Shown here one piece after another: positions 34,741 through 46,384 of a stretch of 64,000 nt of DNA (the stretch's first letter is position 1; the number at the start of each line of letters is the position of its first letter). The stretch covers positions 166,345,111 to 166,409,110 of the forward strand of contig OY294069.1 in assembly GCA_958510875.1 (NCBI GenBank), given 5' to 3'. Below the pieces are notes generated by a model. It worked only from the letters and a program-made list of their open reading frames with translations. It was not told the DNA's origin and searched no databases. The DNA comes from Endomychus coccineus. Lineage: Eukaryota > Arthropoda > Insecta > Coleoptera > Endomychidae. The position numbers and the translations under genes are program-made.

Positions 34741-36009
34741 GAATCCATGATCTAACATTGTTCAATTTTTGCGATGAAACTTATTATACTAATAGGTCTA
34801 TAATTATCAATATTCTTCTCACCACCTATACAGATAGGGTGGATTTCCTTTAATTTCTAATGATAGCTAATAACCTATTCCAAGACACGTCTACGTTTTC
34901 ATATGGGTATTGTTAATTAATTCTCAACGTTCATAAATTCCTGTGTACCAGAGCATGAATATTGGATATAAAACGTCTTAAACTTCCGAAGACTGAGAAA
35001 CTGAGATGAACCACATTTCAACTATGATAATATATGAAATGTGATGAGAAAACATGATATTAATAACATGAAACGATATGAATTCTGATTACGGCCATCA
35101 TAAACCTTTGATAAATCACGCCGTGTTTCATACTCCCCTGCTTTGAAATCGCATAGAACAACAAGCAATAACAATGGCATGTCCCGCACATACTAGAACA
35201 AAGAGGGTTTTGTTAAATGAGAACTGTTGAATATACACAAATCTATAAACTCGGAGACCGTCTCAAAATCAGGGAGCAATGAAGCATATGTAACACACAA
35301 CAGAAAAACATTAATTTTCGTTCCAATGCAGGACCGGATCCTATCCAACCCCTAGATTCAATATCCTTGAACCGATATAACTAATTTCCGTTGAAAACAA
35401 TTTTATTTCATGCAATAGTCTCCAATATCCTGCTGACTGCAGGATAATCTATAAAAGTATTTGGTACCCTCACGTTTAGTTGATAACTTAGAAAAATATA
35501 CTTTCGGATTTCACAGAACAGATTGTTCGTTGATGGTGTTGCAATAAAGCATGACTGGAGTCTATATTCATTATAAATTAATGAATACTATATAATTAAT
35601 AGTATAATAACTGATGAAAGGACTGGCAGTGTCGCCCATACTATTCGAACAAGGGTTCCTTCTTTGGCTTGCAAGGATATCTTGATCAGTTAACAGGTTC
35701 GGTGCTGGCTTATGGTAGAAGTTTCGCATGGAACTTAGACATAGGGGCAGATGGTCCAAACAACACTAGGTACGAAATATGATGTATGGTTTTAATGTTC
35801 ACTATATATCCTCAAGGGAGAAGCCTTGCTCCTCTAACTCACTTCCCTGGATCACATTCTGAAAACGACCGTAGTATGACAGAACCGGGAGACTTTGTAG
35901 CTCAGTAAAGAGCGCCGAAGGAAAACTGGGCTCTGGCTGTATACATCATTAAATCAAATGGGCAATAAATTTATTTCAACCGTAAAAGTGACCAGGAACC
36001 GATGGGTTT
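34741..36009. other. Intron stretch, nothing recognised
   Basis: No supported feature. Possibly upstream sequence of the non-LTR copy that follows. Confidence 0.35.
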
Positions 36010-37480
36010 CTGCCAGCTTTACTGCAGCAGGCACCCATCTTGCGTGAAATGCTGAGAGCCAGCTTGGCACTGAAGCTATATACCGAACGAATGGAGGGCG
36101 GCAAATATTGTTTTTATACCAAAGCTAGGGCGAGATTCTTACGCCCAGCCGAAATCTTTCCGTCCAATCATTCTAACATAGTTTCTCCTAAAAACTCTAG
36201 AGAAACTGATCGACAGGCATATCAGTGATGGGACTCTTATGAGAAATCCCCTATGTCGTAACCAGTATGCCTACCAAACCGGGAAATCCTGCTAAATTGT
36301 GGTATATGAGCTAATACAGAGAGCAGATAAATCGTTGGACTGCCAAGAAATTGCGCTAGCAGGCTTTCCCTGACAAGAGAAGTTCGGAAGCACAGTAGCA
36401 TTTCTAATACACCAAGCTCTGAACACCGTAGAAAAATGATGGAACAAGGAGGGACTCAAGGTGAATCCCTCGGAAATAACCATTGTAACCTTCACGAGGT
36501 AAAATAACATTGGAAACATACAAGACGTAGGTTTGTTATGGAGAAAACATACAGATGACCGGCATGGTCAAGTACCTTGGGGTAAGATTAGAATAAAGGC
36601 TTACCTTTGGGAAGCTTCTGGAGAAAACCACTAATAAAGGGTAGACTGTAGACCTGTCGTCGTACAGTCGGGATAACCTGGGGACTCACACTACGGATGG
36701 TGTACTGGATGTACACCACCATTGTAACAAATTCCGCAATTGTGCGGTGGCCAACAACAAAAACAAAAGTATTCCAGCATTCCCTGAACAGACTTCAGAT
36801 GTTGGAGTGCTAAGGAAGAACGGGTGCGATGTCGACCACCCCCAAAGGCTTCAACGGAAAGGCTGTTGGGGTTGGAGCCATTGCACCTCACCGTTCAGGC
36901 AGAAGCTTTAAGAGGAGCGTATCGTTTTAATCTTATTGGACAAGGAAAGGCCAACCAAAAAGGTCGAAGCATTCTTGGATTGCTTGGACCAAGGGAAAAG
37001 AATTTCTTTCAATCTTGGTACACTCGCGACAGCATTCCAAGCAAAAATACTAGCAATTACAACATGGGCCCGAATTATGAGGGAGAGAGCCTATGAGAAC
37101 AGAGAAATCATAATTATAGCGAGCAACCCAGCAGTGCTTAAGGCACTGGAGTCATACACAATCACCTCACAATGTGTATTCGATTGTGTAAAGGAACTAA
37201 GGGCACTAGTAAAGAACCCTAGTCGAGTTACACTTGTATGGATGTGAGGAAATCAAACAACCCCTGATTGGACCAGAGCCAACTTGTGGCATTTCTCATG
37301 CCACAACGGAATTCAAAAATCACGTTCAGCAGACGAGGAATTAGGAATCTGAGGAAATCAGAAGTACACCAGACTGATGAGGAAATATGTAAGGGCACAA
37401 TAGGACAGTAATGACCGCAGTGTAGTGGGGCTCCCTCTGAAGGAAGAAGAACCAACTTCACTGGAGAGGGGTTTTAGTCG
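36010..37480 (+). pseudogene. Non-LTR retrotransposon fragment: RT and RNase H
   Basis: Plus strand at about 36105-36290 reads VFIPKLGRDSYAQPKSFRPI then LLKTLEKLIDRHISDGTLMR and NQYAYQTGKSC, RT motifs 1-2 of the I/R1/LOA group. Near 36560 follows MVKYLGVRLE with LTFGKLLEKT (thumb), and at 37020-37240 FQAKILAITTWARIMRERAY and AVLKALESYTI, an RNase H domain whose catalytic SDSQAA motif reads ASNPAV. Many stops; dead. Confidence 0.72.
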
Positions 37481-39269
37481 GTAAGAATCACACCCCGAGG
37501 CGTCTATGCAAGATTTCCCCTCCTCTTCGCAAAAAAAAAGTTAATCTTTAAAAACGTCTAATGGAACTATACATTGCAATGATACAAATACCTCGAATAT
37601 GAGACGTTAATTCTCTTATACGCCAACATGGAAGGATACATAGCAATTTCTTTAGTATAGTAAACAATAAATTTCATAGAGAACGACAATATGTCGATGA
37701 CTGTAGCTTACGAAAGTTTCGTACATGTTAAATGTCACAATTCTAATATCTCTTTATAATCTGCTAAACTCTCACAGTTTAATATTTTATGGAAGTTCAT
37801 TTTAAAGTTGAAGAACGAACGGCATCTTCAGTTTCTGAAATTATTTTATAAAATGCAATATAATACTGGAGCTTCTGTAATGCCAGAACATGAGTTCATA
37901 TTACTCTGTACTGCTATAGTTCAACTTTAGTTCTGAGAATGCAATGAATAACTAAAGTTACCGTGAAGACTTATCGTTTTGGAACTATTATTTAACTGTA
38001 AGTAACTGCTGGTTATATTCCCGTCTCATAATAAAGTGAAATGAGAAGTTAATTGATAAACAAGTCGTTTATGAAGGCCAACTTTGAAAATCATCATTGG
38101 ACTGAAGATACACTGTAGTGTAACCGTTTATAAAAGGTTTGGAGTTTTCAGCAAATCTTCTATCCTGAACCTGGCTAGAAAGTTTCAACGTCATCTTTTG
38201 TCTTGCTTATTGTATTTCGTTTGTACCTGCGTCATATTTTATTCGCTAATCTGACGAAATTGTCAAGTGTGTTAACTTTACAAGCATACATCTAAAAAAA
38301 TATTATAACCAACGATATCATTGAGGGTTTCAACATAATGGCGGATGAGACGGGATACTGCCATAGAGCAGCATAGCTTTCCACTGTTTTTGCATCATTA
38401 TATTTACTTAAGGTAGTAATAACAATTATTATTATTTATCTTTGGAGTGGTGCCATTTGAACCAAAAGTATTGGTGTCATCTTAGTATTACCAAAGAATT
38501 TTTTGCGCGGACGTCGGGCACGCTCTAACTCAGAAGAGTCCTATGCACCGCTGATATAAACTGTTCAATGTGTATAAAGAACTTAGTAATAGGAAATGAG
38601 TAAGGCAGTAAGGTAAGACGATAATGAATGGAAATCATAATAGCAACTTACATGACATTAGACACCAGAATACGTGTTCAGGTAATTAAACACAGTGTGG
38701 TGTAGTGAAGCATAATTTGTCACATTGAATTAAGTAAAGGAAGGAGTTAAAAAATCGAATTTGTTAAAGTTCTTATCAAACTATGTTAACACTAAACAAT
38801 CGATGAAAACGTGCAGAATATAGATTTCCATCATACATTTTGAAGGTTACACGCCAGGCACTGTTGATGCCATCCCTTACCAGGGTACCGTGACGTTGCA
38901 CGTTAAATAAAACTGATATCAATCTAAGTTGCTTTGAAGTAAACCTTGGGCGTTTGAATTTGCCTGAGAATAGAACAGTGATCAACACATTTCGATAAAC
39001 GTAAATAGAATAATCAAACAGCGAGAAAAGATCAAACAGAGATATTTATGTTTATCTAAATACATAATAATCAATTATTGTAATTTTTCGTGAAGCTTCT
39101 AGAATTGAGAATATAAAGATGTTTTTCATACTGCAATAAAATTTAGGACCAAGGAAATGTTATCAAATCCCCATTTGTCACGAGTAACAAAACATGATTT
39201 TTCAAATATAGTCGAACTTCGAACATACAAGAAAGTTCAACCAAGAACCTGATCTCATAAAAAAATTAT
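37481..39269. other. Intron stretch, nothing recognised
   Basis: No supported gene or repeat; short overlapping frames only. Confidence 0.4.
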
Positions 39270-39548
39270 ATTTATGGGATTTATACAGGAATCTCTAAGC
39301 AATATTTACAGAAATGAATGTACCGCCCTTGCTGAACAATATTTTAACTAAAGAAACCAATTATTATAAAAGATCTATGCTGGAGATGATTCACCTAAAA
39401 CGATACTCTAAGTCTGTAAATCATAGAACCGACGTTCAATCATTGAGTCAAATTTATAATAATTTAATTTAAAAAACCCTTGCAAATCCTTACATGCTTC
39501 TCTACAATGTTAAAAGTATATTTTAGATCTGACAACATTTTCCTATTA

Positions 39549-40730
39549 TAGACCAGGCAAAATAGGAGACTTTTTATGGAATAATCGAACTTTCGTATTT
39601 CTGCAAACAAACTTTACCAAAATGTAGGTTTTGGTATCCGAAAACATATGTCACCAGTCCAGAAGTCAACTTGTGGTGTGAAAATTGTTAAATAGATACT
39701 TATATATGAATTTACAGGCTTTTCAACGAAAAATTCAATCTCGCTCCGAAACCGTGCATTTTAGCGAAAAAAGTTTTAAACAAAAGCTGTTCAGCATTCA
39801 ATTTTCTATTTTGAAATATCCCGAAAAAAGTTGCAAATTTCTGATTAATCCAAATTTTTTTCTTAAATAAATGACAACAAATCTTTTTTCTGCTTAGTGA
39901 TCTCTATTATTATTATTATTACTATTATTATTACTACATTTTTCTAAGGTTTTTTTTCATATTATTATTATTAAATTTTTGTTTACATGCATAATGAAAA
40001 TTACATTTTCAACTATTTATTGTGGACTGTCAAATCTTAATCTTTTCGTCAATATTAAATTTATAGAATTTTTTTTGAAAAATTAAAAAAAATTAATCAA
40101 AAAATCGGATCTAGCATGCCCAAAAACGAATTTTGATATACTTTAGGCTACTAATATATTTGAAAAAAATCGATTTCCCCATAATTTTCCACTTTTCCGG
40201 TGAGATATTCGAAAAAAGTCATGAAAAAATCAGATTTAGCATCCCCAAAAACATGATTTGATATATTTGAAGCAATTATTATATCGAACAAAAATAATTT
40301 TCCACCAATTTTCCACTTTTCCGTTTAATATTATGTTTTTTTCCTTGATAATTATTGATCGAAAACTAAAATTTGTATTAAAATGATGAAATTTTCATTT
40401 CTTCGATTTTTTATAATGTATAATATGGTTTTGCCTTTCTACGTGGAAAATGTGGGGAAAATTAGAAACTCTAATATAATCATTTTATGGAGAATTGAAT
40501 GTTGAACAACTTTTGTTTGAAACTTTTTTCGCTAAAATGCACCGAACGAGATTGAATTTTTCGTTAAAGTCGGAAAATTCATATATATGTATATATTCAA
40601 CATATTTCCCACCATCAGTTGACTTCCGGACTGGTGACATATGTTTTCGAATACAAAAACCTACATTTTGGTAAAGTTTGTTAGCAGAAATAAGAGAGTT
40701 CGATTCAAAACACCTATTTTGCCTGGACTA
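39549..40730. mobile_element. Foldback element FB3 (TAGTCCAG termini, TTA target duplication)
   Basis: A 1182-bp inverted-repeat element. Left end TAGACCAGGCAAAATAGG, right end the inverse of TAGTCCAGGCAAAATAGG. The arms are alignable for about 300 bp, sharing AACTTTACCAAAATGTAGG, AAAACATATGTCACCAGTCC and AAAATGCAC-type blocks. TTA flanks both ends exactly (39546-39548, 40731-40733). The loop holds an ATT microsatellite (39905-39975). Inserted into a Penelope 3' UTR inside the 10-kb rut intron. Confidence 0.87.
39905..39975 (+). repeat. ATT microsatellite, imperfect
   Basis: Runs of ATT with a few ACT/TTT interruptions within the FB3 loop. Confidence 0.8.
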
Positions 40731-40929
40731 TTACCTCATAAGTCTTTAACATCTGGTTCGAAAGTTGATACTTGAGCGTATTATAGTTTGGTTTCAGTAT
40801 TTTCCAAACATTGCATTTGTAGCTCATGTTGATTGAAAATTTAATTTATTTATTTCTTTATGGCTTTTCGAATGTTATAATGGGAGAAATTATTTGATAA
40901 TAAGGCAGATGAAAGATGCTTTAATTCTC

Positions 40930-41600
40930 TGTGGACCAAGGAGTTTATGACAGATTGCTTTAGGTCATTGTGGTGGTGAGGAAGGTCATTAAGGTATCTA
41001 TCGGTGTGAGAGGGTTTTCGAAACACAGAATATCGTAAAGTACCGTCTGTCGACTAACTAATACATCTAGGAACGGGAGTGAACCTGTCGAATCAACCTC
41101 CAAAGAATATTGGGATGTAATGTCTATGTTCTGTAATCAGTTTTTTGAAAGTTCTTTCTGTCTGACCAATGTATATCATAGAGCAAGAGCCATATGTCAG
41201 CTAGTGAATCCTTATTTGTCTTTATCGGATAATTTATCTTTATTATATTTGATAGAGTTGGCTAAATTATTCTGCGTTTTAAACGTTATGTGAAAATCTA
41301 AATTACTAAGAAAATTTGAAATTTTAGTAGTGGTTGACCCCATATTTTTGATACTAACATAAGAATAGTTCTGATTTATTGTAGGAAACACTAAGTTGAT
41401 AGCTAACTTGCATCGTTTTCTAGACAGGATCTGATCTATTAGTCCGAAAGAGTAACCATTATTTAGCGCGATTTGTTTAATGATAGTCAACTCTATCACA
41501 ATTATTGTATGACATCGGTACGTTGAGAAGTCTGTGTATGAAACTATAGTAGGCGGGATTACGAAATAGTGAAAATTCAATTTTTTTATCAATTTTCTTT
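40930..41600 (-). pseudogene. Second Penelope family, rearranged fragment
   Basis: Minus strand 41592-41212 encodes the post-RT linker (ELTIIKQIALNNGYSFGLID, then KISNFLSNLDFHITFKTQNN). Next, 41200-41130 gives GSCSMIYIGQTERTFKKLIT then EHRHY, a GIY-YIG piece (YIGQT). Directly after, at 41105-40930, comes VDSTGSLPFLDVLVSR and FRKPSHTDRYLNDLPHHHND, which is the RT C-terminus and normally precedes the linker. The order is therefore permuted. The sequence is clearly different from the element at 54 kb. Confidence 0.7.
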
Positions 41601-42399
41601 ATGATTAAATCCAAAAAATTAGTGAAAATTATTTATTAAACTAGTGAAAATCGTATTTTATGTTTAGAATGAATTTTCATCACGTAATGGCTGATTCTAT
41701 TAATTTTTCTGATTAATTCAAAATTTTGATCGTAAATAGAATCAAACTCATCACGGAAAACATCATTTGAAATCAGTCAATTACCACTTGACCATCGTTG
41801 GAAACTAAAAACTTATCCTTCCAACTAATTAACTAGAGTTGAGGTAGAAGTTCAACATCAACAATAATGTGTTTATGGAAACTCAGTAACAGTAGGAACA
41901 TCTAAGCATTGTGTGATTTGTGCAATTGAAATTAGAACTCACCCACACAACCAGCGAGTTTTCATTACAAACATGAACTGTTTGCTTGGCCAAGTTAAAC
42001 ATTATCGAAGATTGATGGGTAATATCAGTTTTATTAACTTTGAGGTTGGCAGACGTGCCAACGTGCTACGATACTTTCGTGTTTTCCATTTGCAGGTAGT
42101 ACATAAATAACTCTTTTCTTCAGAATTTGTGCGATATAAAAATCAAGTACAAGATGGTCGGTCGTTCGAATAGTAAACAGTTTTAAATTACATTACTTTA
42201 TTTTATTATTTAGTTAACTGACATTGGGAATGTTGATATATCGTTGAACGATACCATCCAGCTATATAACATAACCTCAATTAAACATCCACTACTAGTA
42301 ATCACTTATTCGGAATAATTGGTCATGAAAATTAATACAATCAGGATGTCATGATTTCAAGCTTTATTTATCTTTTAATTTTTTACGTACGTAAAGAAG
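41601..42399. other. Intron stretch, nothing recognised
   Basis: No supported feature. Confidence 0.4.
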
Positions 42400-43283
42400 T
42401 TTCCACTACGTGGAGACAGGGAGAAATTTGGGCATTATTTTTGACACTAACTTGAGATTCAGAGAGCATGCTTCAAATGTTGTGAAAAAAACGTTTCTTG
42501 CACTTTGATTGATGTACTCTAACTACCATATCATTAACTTCAAAATGCGAAAAAAACTTTGTGAGTGTTTAGTATTTCCACTACTACATTATTGCAGTGT
42601 GGTATATTTTCCCTGTTTGGACAAACTATGCAGGTATCGTTTGCACAAGGTGGTAAATACATGTGCTCGATTTGTATTTGGTTTTGCAAAGTTTAACCAC
42701 ATCTCACATAAGATTAAGGAGCTCAGATAGCTTAGCGTTGACCAGTTATACAGTTACCACTTCTCAATGTTTGTTTGTAAATTTTTGTCTACCTCGTCAC
42801 TACTTTACTTGAGACAAAAGCTTACTTTTAGACAGAATGTGCATGATCTTCATTTGAGACATGTAAATATATTGTCCTTGCCTAGATTTCGTTCTTCCAT
42901 GTTTCGTAGATCTTTTTCGTACAATGCGCCGGTAATATTTAATAAGTACTGTTTACAGCATGAGAACTAGTCAGTGAAGAGCTTTCTTTTGAGGCTGAGA
43001 GACAGAATATTTTCGGAGGGCTGAGAGTGTGTTCTCATTTCTCATCGTCATTTTTTTTCTTGTTTGTATCAGTTTAATTTAGGCTTAGATTTAGAATTTG
43101 AATTTAATTTTTTTTCTTGTTTATTTTGTATAGAGTGAGTTTACCCTCTTTTTTACCTGTGCATAGCGTGGTGTAATTTTGCTCGTCTGGGGGGGTCAAG
43201 TTGAGTAGCTTATGCTAGATCTTCGCCTCCCATTAGATTATTTGTATTTTTAATGAAGTTATATTATTATTATTATTATTATT
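42400..43283 (+). pseudogene. CR1/jockey-like non-LTR 3' end with ATT tail
   Basis: Plus strand: LGIIFDTNLRFREHASNVVK (42430), KMRKKLCECLVFPLLHYCSV and VYFPCLDKLCRYRLHKVVNT (42540-42650), CARFVFGFAKFNHISHKIKE, then SMFVCKFLSTSSLLYLRQKL and RFRSSMFRRSFSYNAPVIFN to 42970. This is the RT thumb and C-terminal tail, with only a few stops. The 3' UTR ends in an (ATT)n run at 43262-43283, as expected for this kind of element. It ends about 160 bp from the rut exon donor at 43441. Confidence 0.8.
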
Positions 43284-43441
43284 CCTTACATTTAAAAGTG
43301 GGTTGCTTTCCTTGAACCAAATTTGCCAAATCGTTTAAGATGTTTAGTAAGAGCATTGGTAATATTAGTACCTACTAAATTGATTCATACAAGGAGAGTA
43401 TACCCAATGTATACAACAAAATGTAATTTATTGTTACTTAC

Positions 43442-43553
43442 GCTAGCAAGCTGATCAAATCTTCCAAACAGTTCATTCAGCAATCGGACAAGTTCTTGTG
43501 CTGTACATTGAGATGCTAATACTGTAAAACCAACAATATCTGCGAAGAGGATG
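43442..43553 (-). CDS. rut: Adenylate cyclase exon: start of C1a catalytic domain (first metal-binding Asp)
   Basis: A 112-nt exon whose first base completes a serine codon split with an upstream exon that was not found. It then encodes [20 protein letters not shown] and continues to FDQLAS. FADIVGF is the class III cyclase motif that carries the first Mg-binding aspartate of C1a. The acceptor is a pyrimidine-rich ...TTGTTCCAG and the donor is GTAAGT directly after the last serine codon (phase 0). It is intact and joins in frame to the exon at 33354. The preceding exon should contain the helical linker after the M1 membrane cassette. I searched the minus strand to the window end for it by eye and did not find it. 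Confidence 0.93.
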
Positions 43554-44753
43554 CTGGAACAATAGAAAACAAAAATTAACATTTAGGCGCTATACGAATA
43601 GAGTTCATCCATATTTTGCTTTATTTATAAAGGGAATTCCAGACAAGAAGAATATTATCTCTTTAACATTTTGAATAAACATTTCCTCATTTAATAGATT
43701 TTTCAAATACATTTCTAATGACAGAAATGTTAAAATTTATTGAATCAGATTTATAAAGGAATTCGAATTTCCAGGCTCCGAATTAAAAAAAGGATATATC
43801 AACAGATGGTGCCTGTAGGAAGAAGTTCGGCAGGTCTCCAGCTGGACAATAACCAGTTTGAGCTCGTCTAGGCCTCCTACCTGGAAGCTTTTGTAACGTG
43901 TAAATTCCACTTAACGGATTGGAAATGGGCGCTGTAGTACAATCGGTTAACTCCCGTGACGTCAGCTATGCTAGACCGTATATTCTAAGGGTCATGGTTG
44001 TTCGGTGTCAGATCCAAAGTTACCGCTTCCATTTCGAGGTTGTACTGTGAGACAGACGGGACGCCGGAAAGGAAGAGAAAATGGCGTTACTTCTGGTAAA
44101 ATCGTTCAAGTGAGAAGTGCGTCGCTAGGTTATTTTCAACAGGGAGGTGATACCAAGCGTATGTTTGGAACAGAATTCTGGGAATATTCTCCCATTGAAA
44201 GTAGACGCATCAATTACCAATTTGTATTGGAATAATAGGATTTATTGGAGTAATTAATGCACCTTAAGGGATCAAAACTTAGTTTCCACGTGGCTGGTTG
44301 TGAACGGAAGTAAAATTTGTCTTATTGGAAGGAAAACCCTATCGTGATAGAGGGTTCTTCCTCTTCCTTTTTTTGTCTATGTTGTGGAAATCCAACAAGT
44401 GTATTGAGGCCGGCTTGAATCTGCTGTGGAAAAATTACTTTAGGAGTCGCTGATTTAATTGTGACGTACAATCGTGGAACTGCATTACAACTGTGGCAGG
44501 GGTCCCCTACATCAAGTAGAAGTAATAATTCATAACCGAGCAAGTACAACACCTTATCCGGCTCTCACCAGGTCAGGCTATCGATTTTGATTCTATATAA
44601 CATTTGTAATTAATCATTGAATATTTGTATATTGTGTAAATTCAACTGTTCACTTGATCTAATGATCTAAGTAATTACCTTCATCCATATTTTCCATTCA
44701 TTCGCTTCATATTAAATTCTGTCATAAATTATATCAATATTAGTATTTCAAAG
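43554..44753. other. Rut intron beyond the first visible exon, nothing recognised
   Basis: The exon acceptor and its pyrimidine tract lie at 43554-43570. The rest shows no supported gene; frames at 44005 (+) and 44322 (-) have no family signature. Confidence 0.4.
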
Positions 44754-44905
44754 TAAATTTCAATCATTCTGGGTACAGGTCTTTTATTTCTTTTCTTTCA
44801 GGGTAATTTAACCTGGGGACTTGAGTATTTGTATCCCCTAGTCATATACATAATTCATTGGTTGGTTAAAATACTCTGGCGCCCGAATTCTTAACATCTA
44901 AAATT
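44754..44905 (+). repeat. Possible LTR end, copy 2
   Basis: Paralogue of 16786-16925 (TTTCAATCATTCTGGG, GGTCTTTTATTTC, TTAACCTGGG, then CTCTGGCGCCCGAATTC and ACATCTAAAA). The inner GGCGCCCGAA resembles a lysine-type primer site. Confidence 0.35.
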
Positions 44906-45039
44906 ATAACCCACGACCGTCTTCACTGTAGCTGTCGGCAACCAAGTGATAAAATAGAGCTTTTAGTTTATCCTTAAGTAAGAGTAAATTGTAACCCTTA
45001 CACTTTCATGGTGGGATAACAGAAGAGATTTCTGATGGA

Positions 45040-45345
45040 AACCAACCATCGAAAACGGATAGTTCGCTCATCTTTCTACGATGTTCTAGAGCGGTCAATG
45101 AATACTTTGACTACATAAGAGGCAAACCTCTAATGGAATCTCTCGTGGTGGACGGTATAGGGGCAGTGGATGAGAAAGCGGTGTGGAGTGTACCATCATT
45201 TGTAAAGCTGTGGACGGGACTGGTGGTCATTTCCAGAAGATCGTCCATATGAAGCAGAAACTAAAGTTGGTGCACCAGCGATTGTATCGGAGGATACTCC
45301 GTCGATACTCGATAGTAAACGACAAGGTCGACGTATAGAAACCAG
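45040..45345 (-). pseudogene. Jockey/CR1-like non-LTR fragment
   Basis: 45050-45110 matches the SLEHRR-coding DNA of 23.1 kb. 45160-45340 matches the RT piece at 62800-63000, with GTACCATCAT(C/T)TG(C/T)AAAGCT and ATCGGAGGATACTCCGTC. The part between is deleted. Confidence 0.6.
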
Positions 45346-46359
45346 GGGTGGTTCCAGAATATTAAGACCGAAATCGATTCAAAATTAACAAATTCATTAC
45401 CCTAAATACGAAAATATTTCACATTGAACGGAAATATTGAGGGAGCATGAACGTCTATTCCATTAGCAAATTGAATAGAGTATTTAAAAGCTTCGGAATT
45501 CAATATAGCTGCTAATAAAAAAAAACAAGACCATATTTTCAGCAATTTAGATATAAATTAATTTATCGGCGGAAACCATTTATAGCGAATAAATTGAATT
45601 CGTCACTCAGAAAAAATTTTATGCAGATACTCTTAATTGGAAATACATCGGTGAAATAAATTCAGTTTCCCAGATGCTTCCAAACTAGGCGTATTTTCAT
45701 GGCTTTCAACCTTAAATGGGTTAATTTCGAAAACAACTGTACCAAAAGAGCAGCAACGTTCAATTAAAGTTTCGAACGTTAAATGGAACTGCGCATAAGG
45801 ATAAAGCTTTATACGTGATAGCCATTTCGTATTTTAATCATTTTGATTATAGTTTTAGTTCACCTTATTATAATGACCTTTCATGAATAAATTGATGGTT
45901 CATGGATGATTATTATTCAACGTAAACATTACCTATAATGAACGCTTTCCCTTTGTGAGTGTAATATTTACATAATATGTTCAACTTTTCTCACGAGTTC
46001 TCTGTCCCTGAAATTAAAATGTTCAAATCACACCAAACTAATTACAATCAAAAAGTAGAATTTTTGGACCATTGAAATCCCGAACCAAAGTGATTGAAGA
46101 TTTCAATCATAAATAATAAATAGGTTTTTTCCCCTGCCATTCGAACGGCCATGGTAAACACTGTCAAATTAGTAAAAATTATGCTTTTAACCAGAGAAAA
46201 CATTTTAAATTCTCAATGTTTTCATTATTCTAAAGAATTATAACATAAATAGAACTAGATATTCCATTGGAATATCCATTCAATTATTTTATCAAATTAG
46301 AGAGGTACCAAGTAGGGCTTGGGCCTGTAAAGGATTGAATGGACGTATTGGATAAAATA
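45346..46359. other. Stretch without recognised feature
   Basis: No supported feature. Confidence 0.4.
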
Positions 46360-46384
46360 AGTATTGGTATTGGTATTGGTTGAG
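46360..46384 (+). repeat. ATTGGT hexanucleotide repeat
   Basis: Three to four direct ATTGGT units. Confidence 0.75.

Larger units (their letters stand above)
39270..40780 (+). mobile_element. Penelope-like 3' fragment split by FB3
   Basis: 39276-39320 encodes GIYTGISKQYLQK, a piece of the GIY-YIG endonuclease. Then 39340-39450 encodes NYYKRSMLEMIHLKRYSKSV and NHRTDVQSLSQI, the C-terminus, with the stretch between deleted. The 3' UTR (AATGTTAAAAGTATATTTTA) runs to 39548, is interrupted by FB3, and resumes at 40731 with CTCATAAGTCTTTAACATCT, which matches TCATAAATCTACATCT in the 54.7-kb copy read on the minus strand. Confidence 0.72.
84..43553 (-). other. rut: rutabaga-type adenylate cyclase gene body (partial, eight exons)
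   Basis: Span from the first to the last recognised exon of the adenylate cyclase gene. Intron sizes, reading 5' to 3' on the minus strand, are about 10.1 kb, 2.2 kb, 8.5 kb, 17.0 kb, 3.6 kb, 93 bp and 262 bp. All exon borders are AG/GT and the phases are compatible: 0/0, 2/1, 0/0, 0/0, 0/0, 0/0, 2/1. The spliced piece is 1699 nt with no in-frame stop. The identity is judged from memory of the ADCY1/rutabaga family, in particular the C1b block and the RVNKYLAQAIDARSVDRE stretch, which fit type 1 better than the type 2, 5 or 8 classes. The start codon, M1 cassette and C2 domain lie outside what was found. Confidence 0.9.

Noticed and set aside
35890..35935. tRNA-like TAGCTCAGT segment
   Set aside because: No cloverleaf can be drawn around it and no T-arm is present.
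44005..44235. 76-codon frame and the unusual GC content around 43.8-44.2 kb as a gene
   Set aside because: No signature or splice support; may be an unrecognised repeat.
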